Positions 23,433 to 31,292 are shown, counted from the stretch's first letter. The stretch: 64,000 bases of DNA from Candidatus Gastranaerophilales bacterium (GCA_944326675.1 CALVET010000079.1:1-64000); one strand, 5' to 3'. Made by a program: numbers and translations. The notes: generated by a model from the letters alone, not told the origin.

Positions 23433-24311
23433 ATGGGTTTATCAGCAAGTCAGGGCAGGATGCTCTTATTAACTGCCAGAAAGAGCGATTTAGAATTCAG
23501 AGCACAACAAATTTCACAAAAGAGATTGGTTTTATCTCAACAATTGGAAGATATTGCATCTGATTATGAAGATGCAACATCAGACAGACAAATGAAAATT
23601 ACGTTGTATTCAACAAGCGCAGACACCGATGGTGGTGCACAAAAGATTACAAAAGAGGTAAATTTAACATACTCAAACTTAATCAGTGGTTCACTAGGGG
23701 CAACAGACGGCAGCTTGCAAGCTAATATGCTTACAGGCGAGCAAGCATACACAAGTAACGTTGCATATAGACTTGTAAATTTTGATGGTGCTATTGTAGT
23801 TTCAAATGCAAATGAAATTCCGGGTGTAAGCTTTGCCGATAACGGGGAATTGAATATGTCCGGTGATGGCTATGAAGTTAAAAAAGGTGCCGATGGAAAA
23901 TTAAGGGTTTCTATGGAATCAACAGGTGCTGTTTATATTGTTGATGGCAACCTTGCTACAGGTTCTACTGATTCAACAGGTTCTGTTACCGGTCCAAACT
24001 ATTTACAAGACTGCTTAAGAAATGGTAAATATTTAATTCAAAGATTTGATTCATCTTCTGATGAAGGCAACTGGAGAAATATCTCTTGGGATGCTACAGC
24101 AAATATTTCTGATGGTTATTACCAAGATAATGATGATTCAGCTAAAGCAAAATACGATAGATTACAACAACAAATTCAAGCTCAAGATAAAAAATTAGAA
24201 ATGGAACTTGATAATGTTGAAACACAAAGAAGTGCAGTTAAAACAGAAGAAGAATCTGTAAAAAAAGTTATAGATGAAAACATTGAAAAGTCATTCAATG
24301 CTTTTGGCTAA
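23433..24311 (+). CDS. Helical-ended exported-type protein with flagellin-like layout
   Basis: A 292-residue protein; the ATG at 23433 is preferred over an upstream GTG because AAAGGTGG lies just before it. Residues 1-50 form a long amphipathic helix (GRMLLLTARKSDLEFRAQ then SQKRLVLSQQLEDIA), residues 60-235 are a Gly/Ser/Thr/Asp-rich beta-type middle, and residues 240-292 are a second long coiled-coil helix (DRLQQQIQAQDKKLEMELD). Helical ends around a variable middle, with no signal peptide and one cysteine, is the layout of flagellins, hook-associated proteins and other type III export substrates. No specific family is recognised. It has its own promoter region and terminator. Confidence 0.7.
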   Translation: MGLSASQGRMLLLTARKSDLEFRAQQISQKRLVLSQQLEDIASDYEDATSDRQMKITLYSTSADTDGGAQKITKEVNLTYSNLISGSLGATDGSLQANMLTGEQAYTSNVAYRLVNFDGAIVVSNANEIPGVSFADNGELNMSGDGYEVKKGADGKLRVSMESTGAVYIVDGNLATGSTDSTGSVTGPNYLQDCLRNGKYLIQRFDSSSDEGNWRNISWDATANISDGYYQDNDDSAKAKYDRLQQQIQAQDKKLEMELDNVETQRSAVKTEEESVKKVIDENIEKSFNAFG

Positions 24312-24348
24312 ACCTACATACCCACATTCCGCTTAACTTAAATTACTT

Positions 24349-24382
24349 AAATGCAAATCGTATCGGTTTGCATTTTTTTTAT
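24349..24382. terminator. Terminator between the 23433 gene and the histidine-kinase-like gene
   Basis: Perfect 9-bp stem AAATGCAAA (24349-24357) / TTTGCATTT (24367-24375) with a T run in the plus direction; it may also act weakly in reverse. Confidence 0.8.
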
Positions 24383-25062
24383 CTTATTGGAATTTCAAAA
24401 CCAAATATATTTGTGTTATTTTCTTGTGATTGAGCGATGATTGTTCCAAAGTGAGCATTTATTATTTCTTTTGATAAGTATAAGCCGAGTCCTAAAGTTG
24501 TTTTATTGAAAGTTGATTTTCTTTTATATTTTTCGAAAATTTCTTTCGAAATACTTGACATAATAGGTGTACCTTGGCTTTTTATTTCAAAGAACAGGTG
24601 ATTTTTTTTCGTAAAAAAGTTGATATCAATTGAGCTGTTATCAAAAGAATAGTCTATACTGTTGGATAAGAGATTAAATATTGTTATTTTTATATATAAT
24701 TTATCTGCGTAAACCAATAATTCTTTGCTTGTGTCGATATTTACGGTTAAGTTTTTGTATTTTAGAATGATTTTCAATTCATTTAAGATTTTTTTTAAAA
24801 CTTGATTTATGTCAAAAATTTCACAAAAAGGTTTAATTTTTTCACTTTCCATTGAATTTATCATACCAAACACTTCAATTAAGTGCTGCATATATCTGCA
24901 AGAGTGAATTGTGAGTTCTATTAAATCTTTGTCTTGCGAGCCAAAGTTTTTACCACTTATTTTCAAAAGTGTTTCAAGTGCTGTTATTTGTGCTAATGCA
25001 GGTGTCTTGAGATCGTATAGAATTTTGGGTAAAAAATCAATTTTTTTGTTTTTGGTTTTCAT
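24379..25062 (-). CDS. Histidine-kinase-like protein lacking the phospho-accepting histidine
   Basis: A 227-residue cytosolic protein consisting of HisKA-type dimerisation helices and a HATPase_c domain, with no sensor or membrane part. At the H box, where H-(E/D)-L-K-T-P is expected, the sequence is YDLKTPALAQ: Tyr16 replaces the histidine. The N box is kept (NLLSNSIDYS), as is an F-box-like IFEKYKR and the G2 box TLGLGLYLSKEI. The G1 box is degenerate: SQGTP instead of D-x-G-x-G. The fold is clear, but autophosphorylation is unlikely and ATP binding doubtful. No response regulator is adjacent. A perfect inverted repeat covers its promoter region, so it may be tightly regulated. Confidence 0.8.
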   Translation of the reverse strand: MKTKNKKIDFLPKILYDLKTPALAQITALETLLKISGKNFGSQDKDLIELTIHSCRYMQHLIEVFGMINSMESEKIKPFCEIFDINQVLKKILNELKIILKYKNLTVNIDTSKELLVYADKLYIKITIFNLLSNSIDYSFDNSSIDINFFTKKNHLFFEIKSQGTPIMSSISKEIFEKYKRKSTFNKTTLGLGLYLSKEIINAHFGTIIAQSQENNTNIFGFEIPIR

Positions 25063-25075
25063 ATTTTCATCTAGC

Positions 25076-25108
25076 TTTGTAGTATTTACGTTAAAATAAT
25101 ACTACAAA
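25076..25108. promoter_or_regulatory. Perfect 11-bp inverted repeat at the promoter of the kinase-like gene
   Basis: TTTGTAGTATT (25076-25086) and AATACTACAAA (25098-25108) match perfectly around an 11-base spacer, 14 bases upstream of the start at 25062. On the minus strand it contains TATTAT, a likely -10. The TGTAGTA/TACTACA half-sites are reminiscent of winged-helix repressor operators. Operator is more likely than terminator because no T run follows in the minus direction. Confidence 0.5.
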
Positions 25109-25155
25109 TTACAAAAAAATGAAAATTTAATTTATATAATTAATATAAATTAAAT

Positions 25156-25770
25156 TTAGACTTTTTTTGTAATTATAAATATACCTTGTTCGCAGAAGAA
25201 ATTTGCTATGTTTCTCATCAAAAATCCGCTTCTGGCTTGGTTTCTTGTTAAATACACCGATTTTAAGATTTTGATATTTCTTTTTTTGCAAAATTCAAAA
25301 AAATCTTCTATTGTTAAAAGGTGGACATTGGGCGTGTTATACCATTCAAACGGTAATGCTTTTGATTTTGGCATTTTTCCTTTGAAAAAAAGATAAAACC
25401 TTACTCTCCAGTATGCAAAATTAGGAAAAGAAACAATACATTTTTTTGCTACTCTCAGCATTTCATATATCACAAATTCGGGGTTTTTTGTGGATTGCAG
25501 GGTTTGGTTTAATATTGCCCAATCGTAGCTATCATCTTGAAATTCATCAAGACCTTTATCTAAATCCCCTTGAATTACGCTTAAGCCGTTTTCAAGAGCT
25601 TCTACAACGCAGTCTTCGTTAATTTCAACTCCTAGCGAACTTATTTCTTTTTCTTTTTTGAGAATTTTTAAAAGTTCACCGTTTCCGCAGCCTAAATCAA
25701 GTACTTTAGAATTTTTTTCAATTAAATCACAAACTATTTTATAGTTTAAATTTAAGCTTTTTGTGTTCAT
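25156..25770 (-). CDS. metW: Methionine biosynthesis protein MetW
   Basis: SAM-binding methyltransferase-fold protein that partners MetX in homoserine acetylation. The 204 residues show motif I VLDLGCGNGELL (about 23-34), an acidic residue at the end of the second strand (GVEIN), the MetW-typical IQGDLDKGLDEF and LNQTLQSTKNPEFVIYEMLRVAK region, and VSFPNFAYWRVRFYL. It lies one base after metX on the same strand, the usual metX-metW pairing in Gram-negative bacteria. MetW alone has no accepted enzymatic reaction. Confidence 0.93.
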   Translation of the reverse strand: MNTKSLNLNYKIVCDLIEKNSKVLDLGCGNGELLKILKKEKEISSLGVEINEDCVVEALENGLSVIQGDLDKGLDEFQDDSYDWAILNQTLQSTKNPEFVIYEMLRVAKKCIVSFPNFAYWRVRFYLFFKGKMPKSKALPFEWYNTPNVHLLTIEDFFEFCKKRNIKILKSVYLTRNQARSGFLMRNIANFFCEQGIFIITKKV

Positions 25771-25771
25771 T

Positions 25772-26866
25772 TTATCCTCTTAAAAAACTTTTTATTATTT
25801 TTGTCTGTTTATCAAATTCCAACAAAAAAGCATCATGACCGCATTTGCTTTCAAGCTCTACAAAAGACACGTTTTTGTTTATTTTGACAAGCGCATTAAC
25901 TATTTGTTTTGATTGTTTTGTTGTAAAAAGCCAATCAGAAGAAAATGATATAATTAAAAATTTGGATTTTGTATCTTTAAGAGCATTTTCGAGCGAACCG
26001 TATTCTTTAATCGGATCATAGTAATCAAGAGCTTTTGTTATGTATAGGTAGCTGTTTGCATCAAATCTGTCTACAAAAATCTGCCCTTGATGTTCTAAAT
26101 AGCTCTCAACCTGAAAATCCACACCAAAATCAAAATTCGGCTTATCTTTAAATTCTCTGTCGAATTTTTTAAACATTGCTTCTTCACACAAATATGTGAT
26201 ATGCCCTATCATTCTTGCAATTGCGAGTCCTGATTCAGGGTGTTTTTTGTCGTAGTAATCGCCATTGTTAAAATTTACATCTGTTAGAATTGCATTTCTT
26301 GCAACTGCATTAAAAGCGATAGATTGGGCGTTTAATCGGGCGCTAGAGGCTATAATTATTGTTTTTTCAACAATTTCAGGATACTTTATTGACCATTCCA
26401 GAGCTTGCATGCCCCCCATAGAGCCTCCTGCTACGATTAGTTTTTTAATACCGAAATAATCAATTAATTCTTTTTGGACGTTGACCATGTCTTCTATGGT
26501 GATTACGGGAAAATCGAGTGCATAGGGTTTATTTGTTTTTGGGTTTATCGAAGATGGACCTGTAGTCCCTTTGCAGCCGCCAAGAATGTTTGATGAAATG
26601 ACAAAATATTTTGAAGTGTCAAATGCTTTGTTTTCTCCAATCATATCATTCCACCAGCCGGGCTTTTCGCTGTCTTTATGGTAAAAAGCGGCATGCGCAT
26701 CTCCGGTTAGAGCGTGGAGCACCAATATTGCGTTATCTTTATTTTCGTTAAGCTTTCCATAAGTTTCATACGCAATTTCAATATTGTTTAAAACTTTTTT
26801 GCATTTTAATTTGATTGGGTCTTTAAGCTTTAAAATTAAGGTTTTTGAATAAGTTTTATTTCCCAT
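25772..26866 (-). CDS. metX: Homoserine O-acetyltransferase MetX
   Basis: Alpha/beta-hydrolase-fold enzyme making O-acyl-homoserine, the first committed step of methionine synthesis. The 364 residues contain the entry segment HALTGDAHA, the oxyanion/nucleophile elbow GGSMGGMQALEW with the catalytic Ser (about residue 142), the acid region in FSSDWLFTT, and the catalytic His in CGHDAFLLE near the C-terminus. Substrate could be acetyl- or succinyl-CoA; this cannot be told by eye, though the fold is the MetX and not the MetA family. No SAM riboswitch is visible in the 133 bases upstream, which are shared with the divergent HD-GYP-like gene. Confidence 0.95.
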   Translation of the reverse strand: MGNKTYSKTLILKLKDPIKLKCKKVLNNIEIAYETYGKLNENKDNAILVLHALTGDAHAAFYHKDSEKPGWWNDMIGENKAFDTSKYFVISSNILGGCKGTTGPSSINPKTNKPYALDFPVITIEDMVNVQKELIDYFGIKKLIVAGGSMGGMQALEWSIKYPEIVEKTIIIASSARLNAQSIAFNAVARNAILTDVNFNNGDYYDKKHPESGLAIARMIGHITYLCEEAMFKKFDREFKDKPNFDFGVDFQVESYLEHQGQIFVDRFDANSYLYITKALDYYDPIKEYGSLENALKDTKSKFLIISFSSDWLFTTKQSKQIVNALVKINKNVSFVELESKCGHDAFLLEFDKQTKIIKSFLRG

Positions 26867-26938
26867 AAAACTATTTTATCATCTACATCTAAAGTATAAA
26901 AATTTATTAACTAATGTATAGAATATTAAAAAAAATAC

Positions 26939-26965
26939 TTTAGTTTTCAAAATTTCTGCCGATAT
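26939..26965 (+). promoter_or_regulatory. Sigma-28 (FliA)-like promoter
   Basis: TTTAGTTT (26939-26946) and GCCGATAT (26958-26965) are spaced by exactly 11 bases. Against the enterobacterial flagellar consensus TAAAGTTT-N11-GCCGATAA this matches 13 of 16 positions with ideal spacing. It predicts a start about 26972 and a leader of about 28 bases to the ATG at 27000. A TATTAT overlaps just downstream, so a vegetative promoter is also possible. Confidence 0.6.
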
Positions 26966-26999
26966 GGTATTATATAAACGGCACAAGGATTGGGTATTT

Positions 27000-28283
27000 A
27001 TGAGCAGAACTAAAAAAACAAATAATGATGCTTCACTATATACAAGAAGTATAAATTTATTGGAAGATGATCCTTTGGAAGAAATTTTTGCCTTGAATTT
27101 GGGAGATTTCTTTACGGAGCATCTTATAAACCCCGAGTTTGTGGATAAAATTTCTAAAAAAGCAAAAGAAAAAGACAAAAAACAAAGTTTGAAGGATCAA
27201 TTAAAAGAGCTTATTTCTATATATTCAATTGATAACACTTTGAGCCTTTTAGGTTTTAATAATAACGAGGATTTTGTTATTTATAATTCAATAGCTAAAA
27301 CAATCAAATTGATGTTAAATTTGGTTGAATGTAATATATTTTTAGCAAAAAAAGACCAGCCGCTGCGCCATGCAGGTTCATCAGAAGAAAAAATTTCAGA
27401 TACAAATATAACTGATTATATAAAAGAAGTGATGGATGAGGAAACAGAACATGTATTTGAAAAAGACGGTTTTCAATTTTCTTTATTCCCTATGAAAAAT
27501 AACTTTGAATGTATTGGGGTTATTGAAATCATAAGAAAAGTTGAAAGACCTTTGGAATTTGAATATGCCGATTTAATTCAAAACATGGCAGGTTTGTTTG
27601 TAACATCTTTGGGTCTTCAAAAGTTGATAGACGAAGTTAAAAGATTGATAGCAGATGAAACGGTTTCAACGCTTGAGCTTCAAAATTTAAGGGCACAATT
27701 GACCGCAATTATCGGAGATTTAGGTGATCAACAGCAATCATTTGTTGAAAAATTAGCTTATGCGGTTGACTTAAAAGGTCAATATAAGCGTTCTCATTCA
27801 ACAGAGTGCGCCGAGTTGTCTCGTGAAATATGCAATCATATGGGCTTAAATGAAAAAACAACAGATTTAATTTATTACGCCGGATTGTTGCAAAATATCG
27901 GTAAAATTACATTATCAGAAGAGTTATTTACCAAAAAAGATAAATTAACTGACGCGGAATGGAATGAATTGAAAAATTCTCCAAATGTCGGGGTCGGCTT
28001 GTTAATGAATATTAATTTTATGTCTGAAGTTGTTCCTTATATTAACTATCAACAGGAAAGATATAATGGAAAAGGCTATCCTGAAGGTTTGAGCGGAAAT
28101 TCAATTCCTTTAGGTTCAAGAATTATAGCTTTAGCAGGAGCATATTGTGCTTTAACTCAGGATAGGGCACACAGAAAAGCTCTAAGTAATAAAGAGGCTC
28201 TTGAAGTAATAAAACAAGAATCAGGAATAAAATGGGATCCTAATATTGTTGATGTTTTATTGGAAATTAAAGCTGAAAAATAG
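27000..28283 (+). CDS. GAF plus degenerate HD-GYP domain protein
   Basis: A 427-residue cytosolic protein. Start at 27000, with AAGGATTGGG before it, is preferred over an upstream ATG at 26964 that lies inside the promoter. Residues 1-85 are charged and helical, about 85-215 look like a GAF domain, about 215-250 a coiled linker, and about 255-427 an HD-GYP domain. The HD-GYP class cleaves cyclic-di-GMP, but its metal ligands are missing here: HD-IGK is QNIGK (Gln298, Asn299), the HH-ER motif is YQQER, and the later Asp of the AD..DA segment is absent (AGAYCALT). GKGYPEGL, the GYP motif, is kept. I infer a c-di-GMP or protein-binding regulator without phosphodiesterase activity. A terminator follows. 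Confidence 0.82.
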   Translation: MSRTKKTNNDASLYTRSINLLEDDPLEEIFALNLGDFFTEHLINPEFVDKISKKAKEKDKKQSLKDQLKELISIYSIDNTLSLLGFNNNEDFVIYNSIAKTIKLMLNLVECNIFLAKKDQPLRHAGSSEEKISDTNITDYIKEVMDEETEHVFEKDGFQFSLFPMKNNFECIGVIEIIRKVERPLEFEYADLIQNMAGLFVTSLGLQKLIDEVKRLIADETVSTLELQNLRAQLTAIIGDLGDQQQSFVEKLAYAVDLKGQYKRSHSTECAELSREICNHMGLNEKTTDLIYYAGLLQNIGKITLSEELFTKKDKLTDAEWNELKNSPNVGVGLLMNINFMSEVVPYINYQQERYNGKGYPEGLSGNSIPLGSRIIALAGAYCALTQDRAHRKALSNKEALEVIKQESGIKWDPNIVDVLLEIKAEK

Positions 28284-28307
28284 AATAAAATAATTTATAT
28301 TTATGAT

Positions 28308-28340
28308 AAAATCTTGGTATTATTTGTACCAAGATTTTTT
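28308..28340 (+). terminator. Terminator of the HD-GYP-like gene
   Basis: Perfect 12-bp stem AAAATCTTGGTA (28308-28319) / TACCAAGATTTT (28327-28338) with a 7-base loop and a T run. Confidence 0.88.
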
Positions 28341-28354
28341 AGTTGAGGAATAAA

Positions 28355-29497
28355 ATGATTATTTTAAATAAACCTTATGTATCTGATTTTTTAGTTGAAA
28401 CAATAAAAAAGAACGGTTTTAGTGTATTAGATAACGAAATAGCAAGAAATTATTTTGATATTAAAGATTTAACATCTTCAGATGAGGCTGTTGAGCTTTC
28501 TTCGGGTGAATTAATATATTCAAATTCGGAAAATTCAATTGATTGGGTTTTAGAAAATCTTCAAAATTCTGATATTTCAAGAATGATTAAAATAAGTAAA
28601 GATAAAGTCTTGTTTAGAGAAGCATTGAAGAAAATTTACCCTGATTATTATTTTAAAAAGGTTAAGCTTTCAAAATTAAAAGAAATAAAGCAGCAAGAGC
28701 TGAGATTTCCTTTTGTTTTAAAGCCGAGCGTGGGTTTTTTGAGCTTTGGGGTTTATCCTGTCAAAAATGAAACAGAATGGAAAAATGTTATTGAAAAATT
28801 AAACGATGATATCAAAAAACTTGAGGGTTTTTTCCCGAAAAGCGTTGTAAATATGTCTGATTTTATCATTGAAGAAATGATAGAAGGCGAAGAATATGCG
28901 CTTGATGCATATTACGATAAAAACGGCGAAGCTGTTATATTAAACATTTTTCATCATCCGTTTTTTGATGATCAAGATGTATCAGATAGAGCATATTATA
29001 CTTCTAAGGGAATTATTCAAAAATATCATGATAAATTAAAACTTTTATTGGATAAAATAGGAAAAGAAATAGGATATAAAAACTTCCCTTTTCATATTGA
29101 ATTGAGAATCGATAAAGATAAAATTATTCCGATTGAAATTAATCCAATGCGTTTTTGCGGATGGTGTATAACAGATATTGCCCAAAACGCTTGGAATATA
29201 AATGTTTATGAGTATTTCTTAAAACAATTAAAACCAAACTGGCATGAAATATTGAAAAATTCTACTGACGATTATTTTTACTTTACAATGGGCGATATAC
29301 CCTCTTCAATTGATAAGAGCAAAATTAAATCAATTAATTACGACAAATATTTAAAAAACATTTCAAACCCTTTGGTTATAAGAAAAATTGATTATAAAAA
29401 TAACCCCGTTTTTGCGATTGTTTTTGCAAGAACAAAATCAATTGATGAAATTAAAAATATTCTAAAATTAGACATGAAGGAATTTATTGATTTTTAA
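28355..29497 (+). CDS. Stand-alone ATP-grasp family protein
   Basis: A 380-residue protein; the ATG at 28355 follows GAGGAATAAA, so the upstream in-frame TTG is not used. The middle and C-terminal parts show the ATP-grasp landmarks: FPFVLKPSVGFLSFGV (lysine and glycine loop), IIEEMIEGEEYALDAYYD, FHIELRID and IPIEINPMRFCGW (Mg-binding Glu and Asn). ATP-grasp enzymes join a carboxylate to an amine or thiol through an acyl-phosphate. The substrate is unknown. Carbamoyl-phosphate-synthase-like or amino-acid ligase roles are possible. The 3' end overlaps the convergent gene by 14 bases. There are no peptide or biosynthetic neighbours to suggest a product. Confidence 0.8.
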   Translation: MIILNKPYVSDFLVETIKKNGFSVLDNEIARNYFDIKDLTSSDEAVELSSGELIYSNSENSIDWVLENLQNSDISRMIKISKDKVLFREALKKIYPDYYFKKVKLSKLKEIKQQELRFPFVLKPSVGFLSFGVYPVKNETEWKNVIEKLNDDIKKLEGFFPKSVVNMSDFIIEEMIEGEEYALDAYYDKNGEAVILNIFHHPFFDDQDVSDRAYYTSKGIIQKYHDKLKLLLDKIGKEIGYKNFPFHIELRIDKDKIIPIEINPMRFCGWCITDIAQNAWNINVYEYFLKQLKPNWHEILKNSTDDYFYFTMGDIPSSIDKSKIKSINYDKYLKNISNPLVIRKIDYKNNPVFAIVFARTKSIDEIKNILKLDMKEFIDF

Positions 29498-30773
29498 AAA
29501 CGCTGATACCTTTAATTCCTTGTTGTTTTGAATATCTTATAATTTGGTCTATATCTTGAATATCGCTTTCAGGTCTTAGATTGACGGTTTTTGAGATTTG
29601 TGCATCTATGTATTTTTGTGCTGTTGCTAAGGTGTCAATCTCAAGATAATAATTCATTGGTTGATTTTTATTTGGTTCAATAGAAGGCGTTGTTTTTAAT
29701 AGTCTTGAAATTGTTCCTGTAGGAGAAATTGCTGTTTTTAAGCCGTTTGAATTTACTTCTTTTTTGATTATTTTAAGGCAATTTTCCAGAATTTCATTTG
29801 CTTTTTTTTCGCCATAATTATATCCCATATAACTAAGAAGCTTTTGATAACCCAAAATGCCTATAAATCCGTCGGGAGCAATATTTTTAAATCCTTTAGA
29901 TAATAAATTTGCCGCATATTTTAAAAGCTTATAGTCTATTGATTTTGTTTTCTGATTATAAAATTTTGAAAGGTTGATTTGAGCAAGGTTTAAGCTTTGA
30001 TTTTCTTTTAATTGCGCCGCAGCACAACAATCGCAAAGATAATTTTCGTCGTCTGAAAAAATTATTGCAGGCTCGCCTGATTCAAGCATAGAAGATAAAA
30101 GATTATGATAAATTATATTTGCGCTTATTTTTGAACCGTCTGACATTGTTATATCTTCATTTTTGTCGACTTTTGATAAAAAATCGTCATCTATTATAAC
30201 CGATAAATCAAAGCACCAATTTTCATAGTCTTTATTGTCTTTTAAATGTATAAAGTCAAGAATTTTAGGGTGATTAACGGGTAATAATCCAATGGCTGCA
30301 GGCGGTCTTGAAAGAGCGGGTTCTCTATATTTTAAATATTTGTTTATTTCTTTAATTTCGTATATGGGGTTTTTAAATTCGGAAAAATTTATTCCTATTC
30401 CAACTCCGTTTTTAATATATTCTTCCAATAAGGCGCAGTGTGATATTGTTGATTTTTTGGGGTCTAATTTTATTGCTATTGCGCTTTTTGGGTCATCAAG
30501 GTTAGAATATGCGTTGCTCGAGAGGCTGACATAGCCATGTTTTAAAAGGGTTGAGAAATTTTTAACATCATCAGAATTTATAAAAAGCTTATTCGATACA
30601 TCATCAAAAAAAGAATTAATATCTTGGTTTTGGTTGATGATTTTTCTTTTAATTAGAGGTTTTTTATCTATAAACGGATTTTCAAAACAAAATTCATCTG
30701 TTCTTTTTGGAAAATAAACAGAATTATAATTTTTATAGGGTTGTATTGGTTGAAATGGCAATATTTGGAGCAT
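29484..30773 (-). CDS. Degenerate class II ribonucleotide reductase-like protein
   Basis: A 429-residue protein homologous to the catalytic barrel of adenosylcobalamin-dependent (class II, NrdJ) ribonucleotide reductase but lacking the N-terminal ATP-cone region and C-terminal redox tail. Recognisable blocks: NHPKILDFIHLKD (about 168-180), LNLAQINLSKF, ISPTGTISRLL (phosphate-binding loop), EIDTLATAQKYIDAQISKTVNL and GIKGISVFKN. In the active-site block the expected N-P-C-G-E is D-C-C-A-A: the thiyl-radical Cys is kept (Cys250), but the Asn and Glu are gone, and the second catalytic Cys is Leu (position 261). The partner Cys in the first block is also missing. Reduction of nucleotides is therefore unlikely. 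It follows scpB by 2 bases, coupled to the SMC operon. Confidence 0.78.
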   Translation of the reverse strand: MLQILPFQPIQPYKNYNSVYFPKRTDEFCFENPFIDKKPLIKRKIINQNQDINSFFDDVSNKLFINSDDVKNFSTLLKHGYVSLSSNAYSNLDDPKSAIAIKLDPKKSTISHCALLEEYIKNGVGIGINFSEFKNPIYEIKEINKYLKYREPALSRPPAAIGLLPVNHPKILDFIHLKDNKDYENWCFDLSVIIDDDFLSKVDKNEDITMSDGSKISANIIYHNLLSSMLESGEPAIIFSDDENYLCDCCAAAQLKENQSLNLAQINLSKFYNQKTKSIDYKLLKYAANLLSKGFKNIAPDGFIGILGYQKLLSYMGYNYGEKKANEILENCLKIIKKEVNSNGLKTAISPTGTISRLLKTTPSIEPNKNQPMNYYLEIDTLATAQKYIDAQISKTVNLRPESDIQDIDQIIRYSKQQGIKGISVFKNQ

Positions 30774-30775
30774 TT

Positions 30776-31288
30776 TTACAGATTTTTTAGGTCCTGAGTT
30801 GCATCAAGTTTTTTAACAAGGGCTTTAATATCCCCTTTTAATTTAAAATACTCCTGAAATTTTTTTGTTGTTCTTATGTTGAAACTTCTTCCGTTTTTAT
30901 CTTTTGTTCTTGAAATTAAACCTTGTTCCAATAATTCCGCAATATGTTCATAAGCGCTAGGGCGAATTTCTTTAAGATAAGATTGCCTTATCGGTTCTTT
31001 TAGGGCAATTACCGTTAAAGTTTTTAATACTGCCGGTTTTAACTCAACAGGGCATAATTTTTCAACAATATCCATATGTTCTGCTTTAACTTGAATTATA
31101 TATCCGTCTTCATCGTCGATTTCTAATGCACCGTTTCTTGAAGAATAATCAAACATTAAATCTAAGAGCGCGCTTTCAACCTCTTCGACATTTGTTTCAA
31201 GAATTTGTGCAATTTCATCAGGGTGCATCGCTCTTGAGGTTATGAATAAAACAGCTTCTATTTTTGATTTTAAAACTTCAGGTTCCAT
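30776..31288 (-). CDS. scpB: Segregation and condensation protein ScpB
   Basis: Winged-helix kleisin-interacting subunit of the bacterial condensin complex SMC-ScpA-ScpB. The 170 residues contain two winged-helix halves: KIEAVLFITSRAMHPDEIA (about 5-23) and the second with VLKTLTVIALKEPIRQSYLKEIR (quoted here in part) and LLEQGLISRTKDKNG. Normal length. It starts 4 bases after the scpA stop and is followed after 2 bases by the ribonucleotide-reductase-like gene. Confidence 0.95.
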   Translation of the reverse strand: MEPEVLKSKIEAVLFITSRAMHPDEIAQILETNVEEVESALLDLMFDYSSRNGALEIDDEDGYIIQVKAEHMDIVEKLCPVELKPAVLKTLTVIALKEPIRQSYLKEIRPSAYEHIAELLEQGLISRTKDKNGRSFNIRTTKKFQEYFKLKGDIKALVKKLDATQDLKNL

Positions 31289-31292
31289 TTAT

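Noticed and set aside
26964-26999. Upstream ATG of the HD-GYP-like gene
   Set aside because: It falls within the -10 region of the predicted promoter; the ATG at 27000 has AAGGATTGGG upstream.
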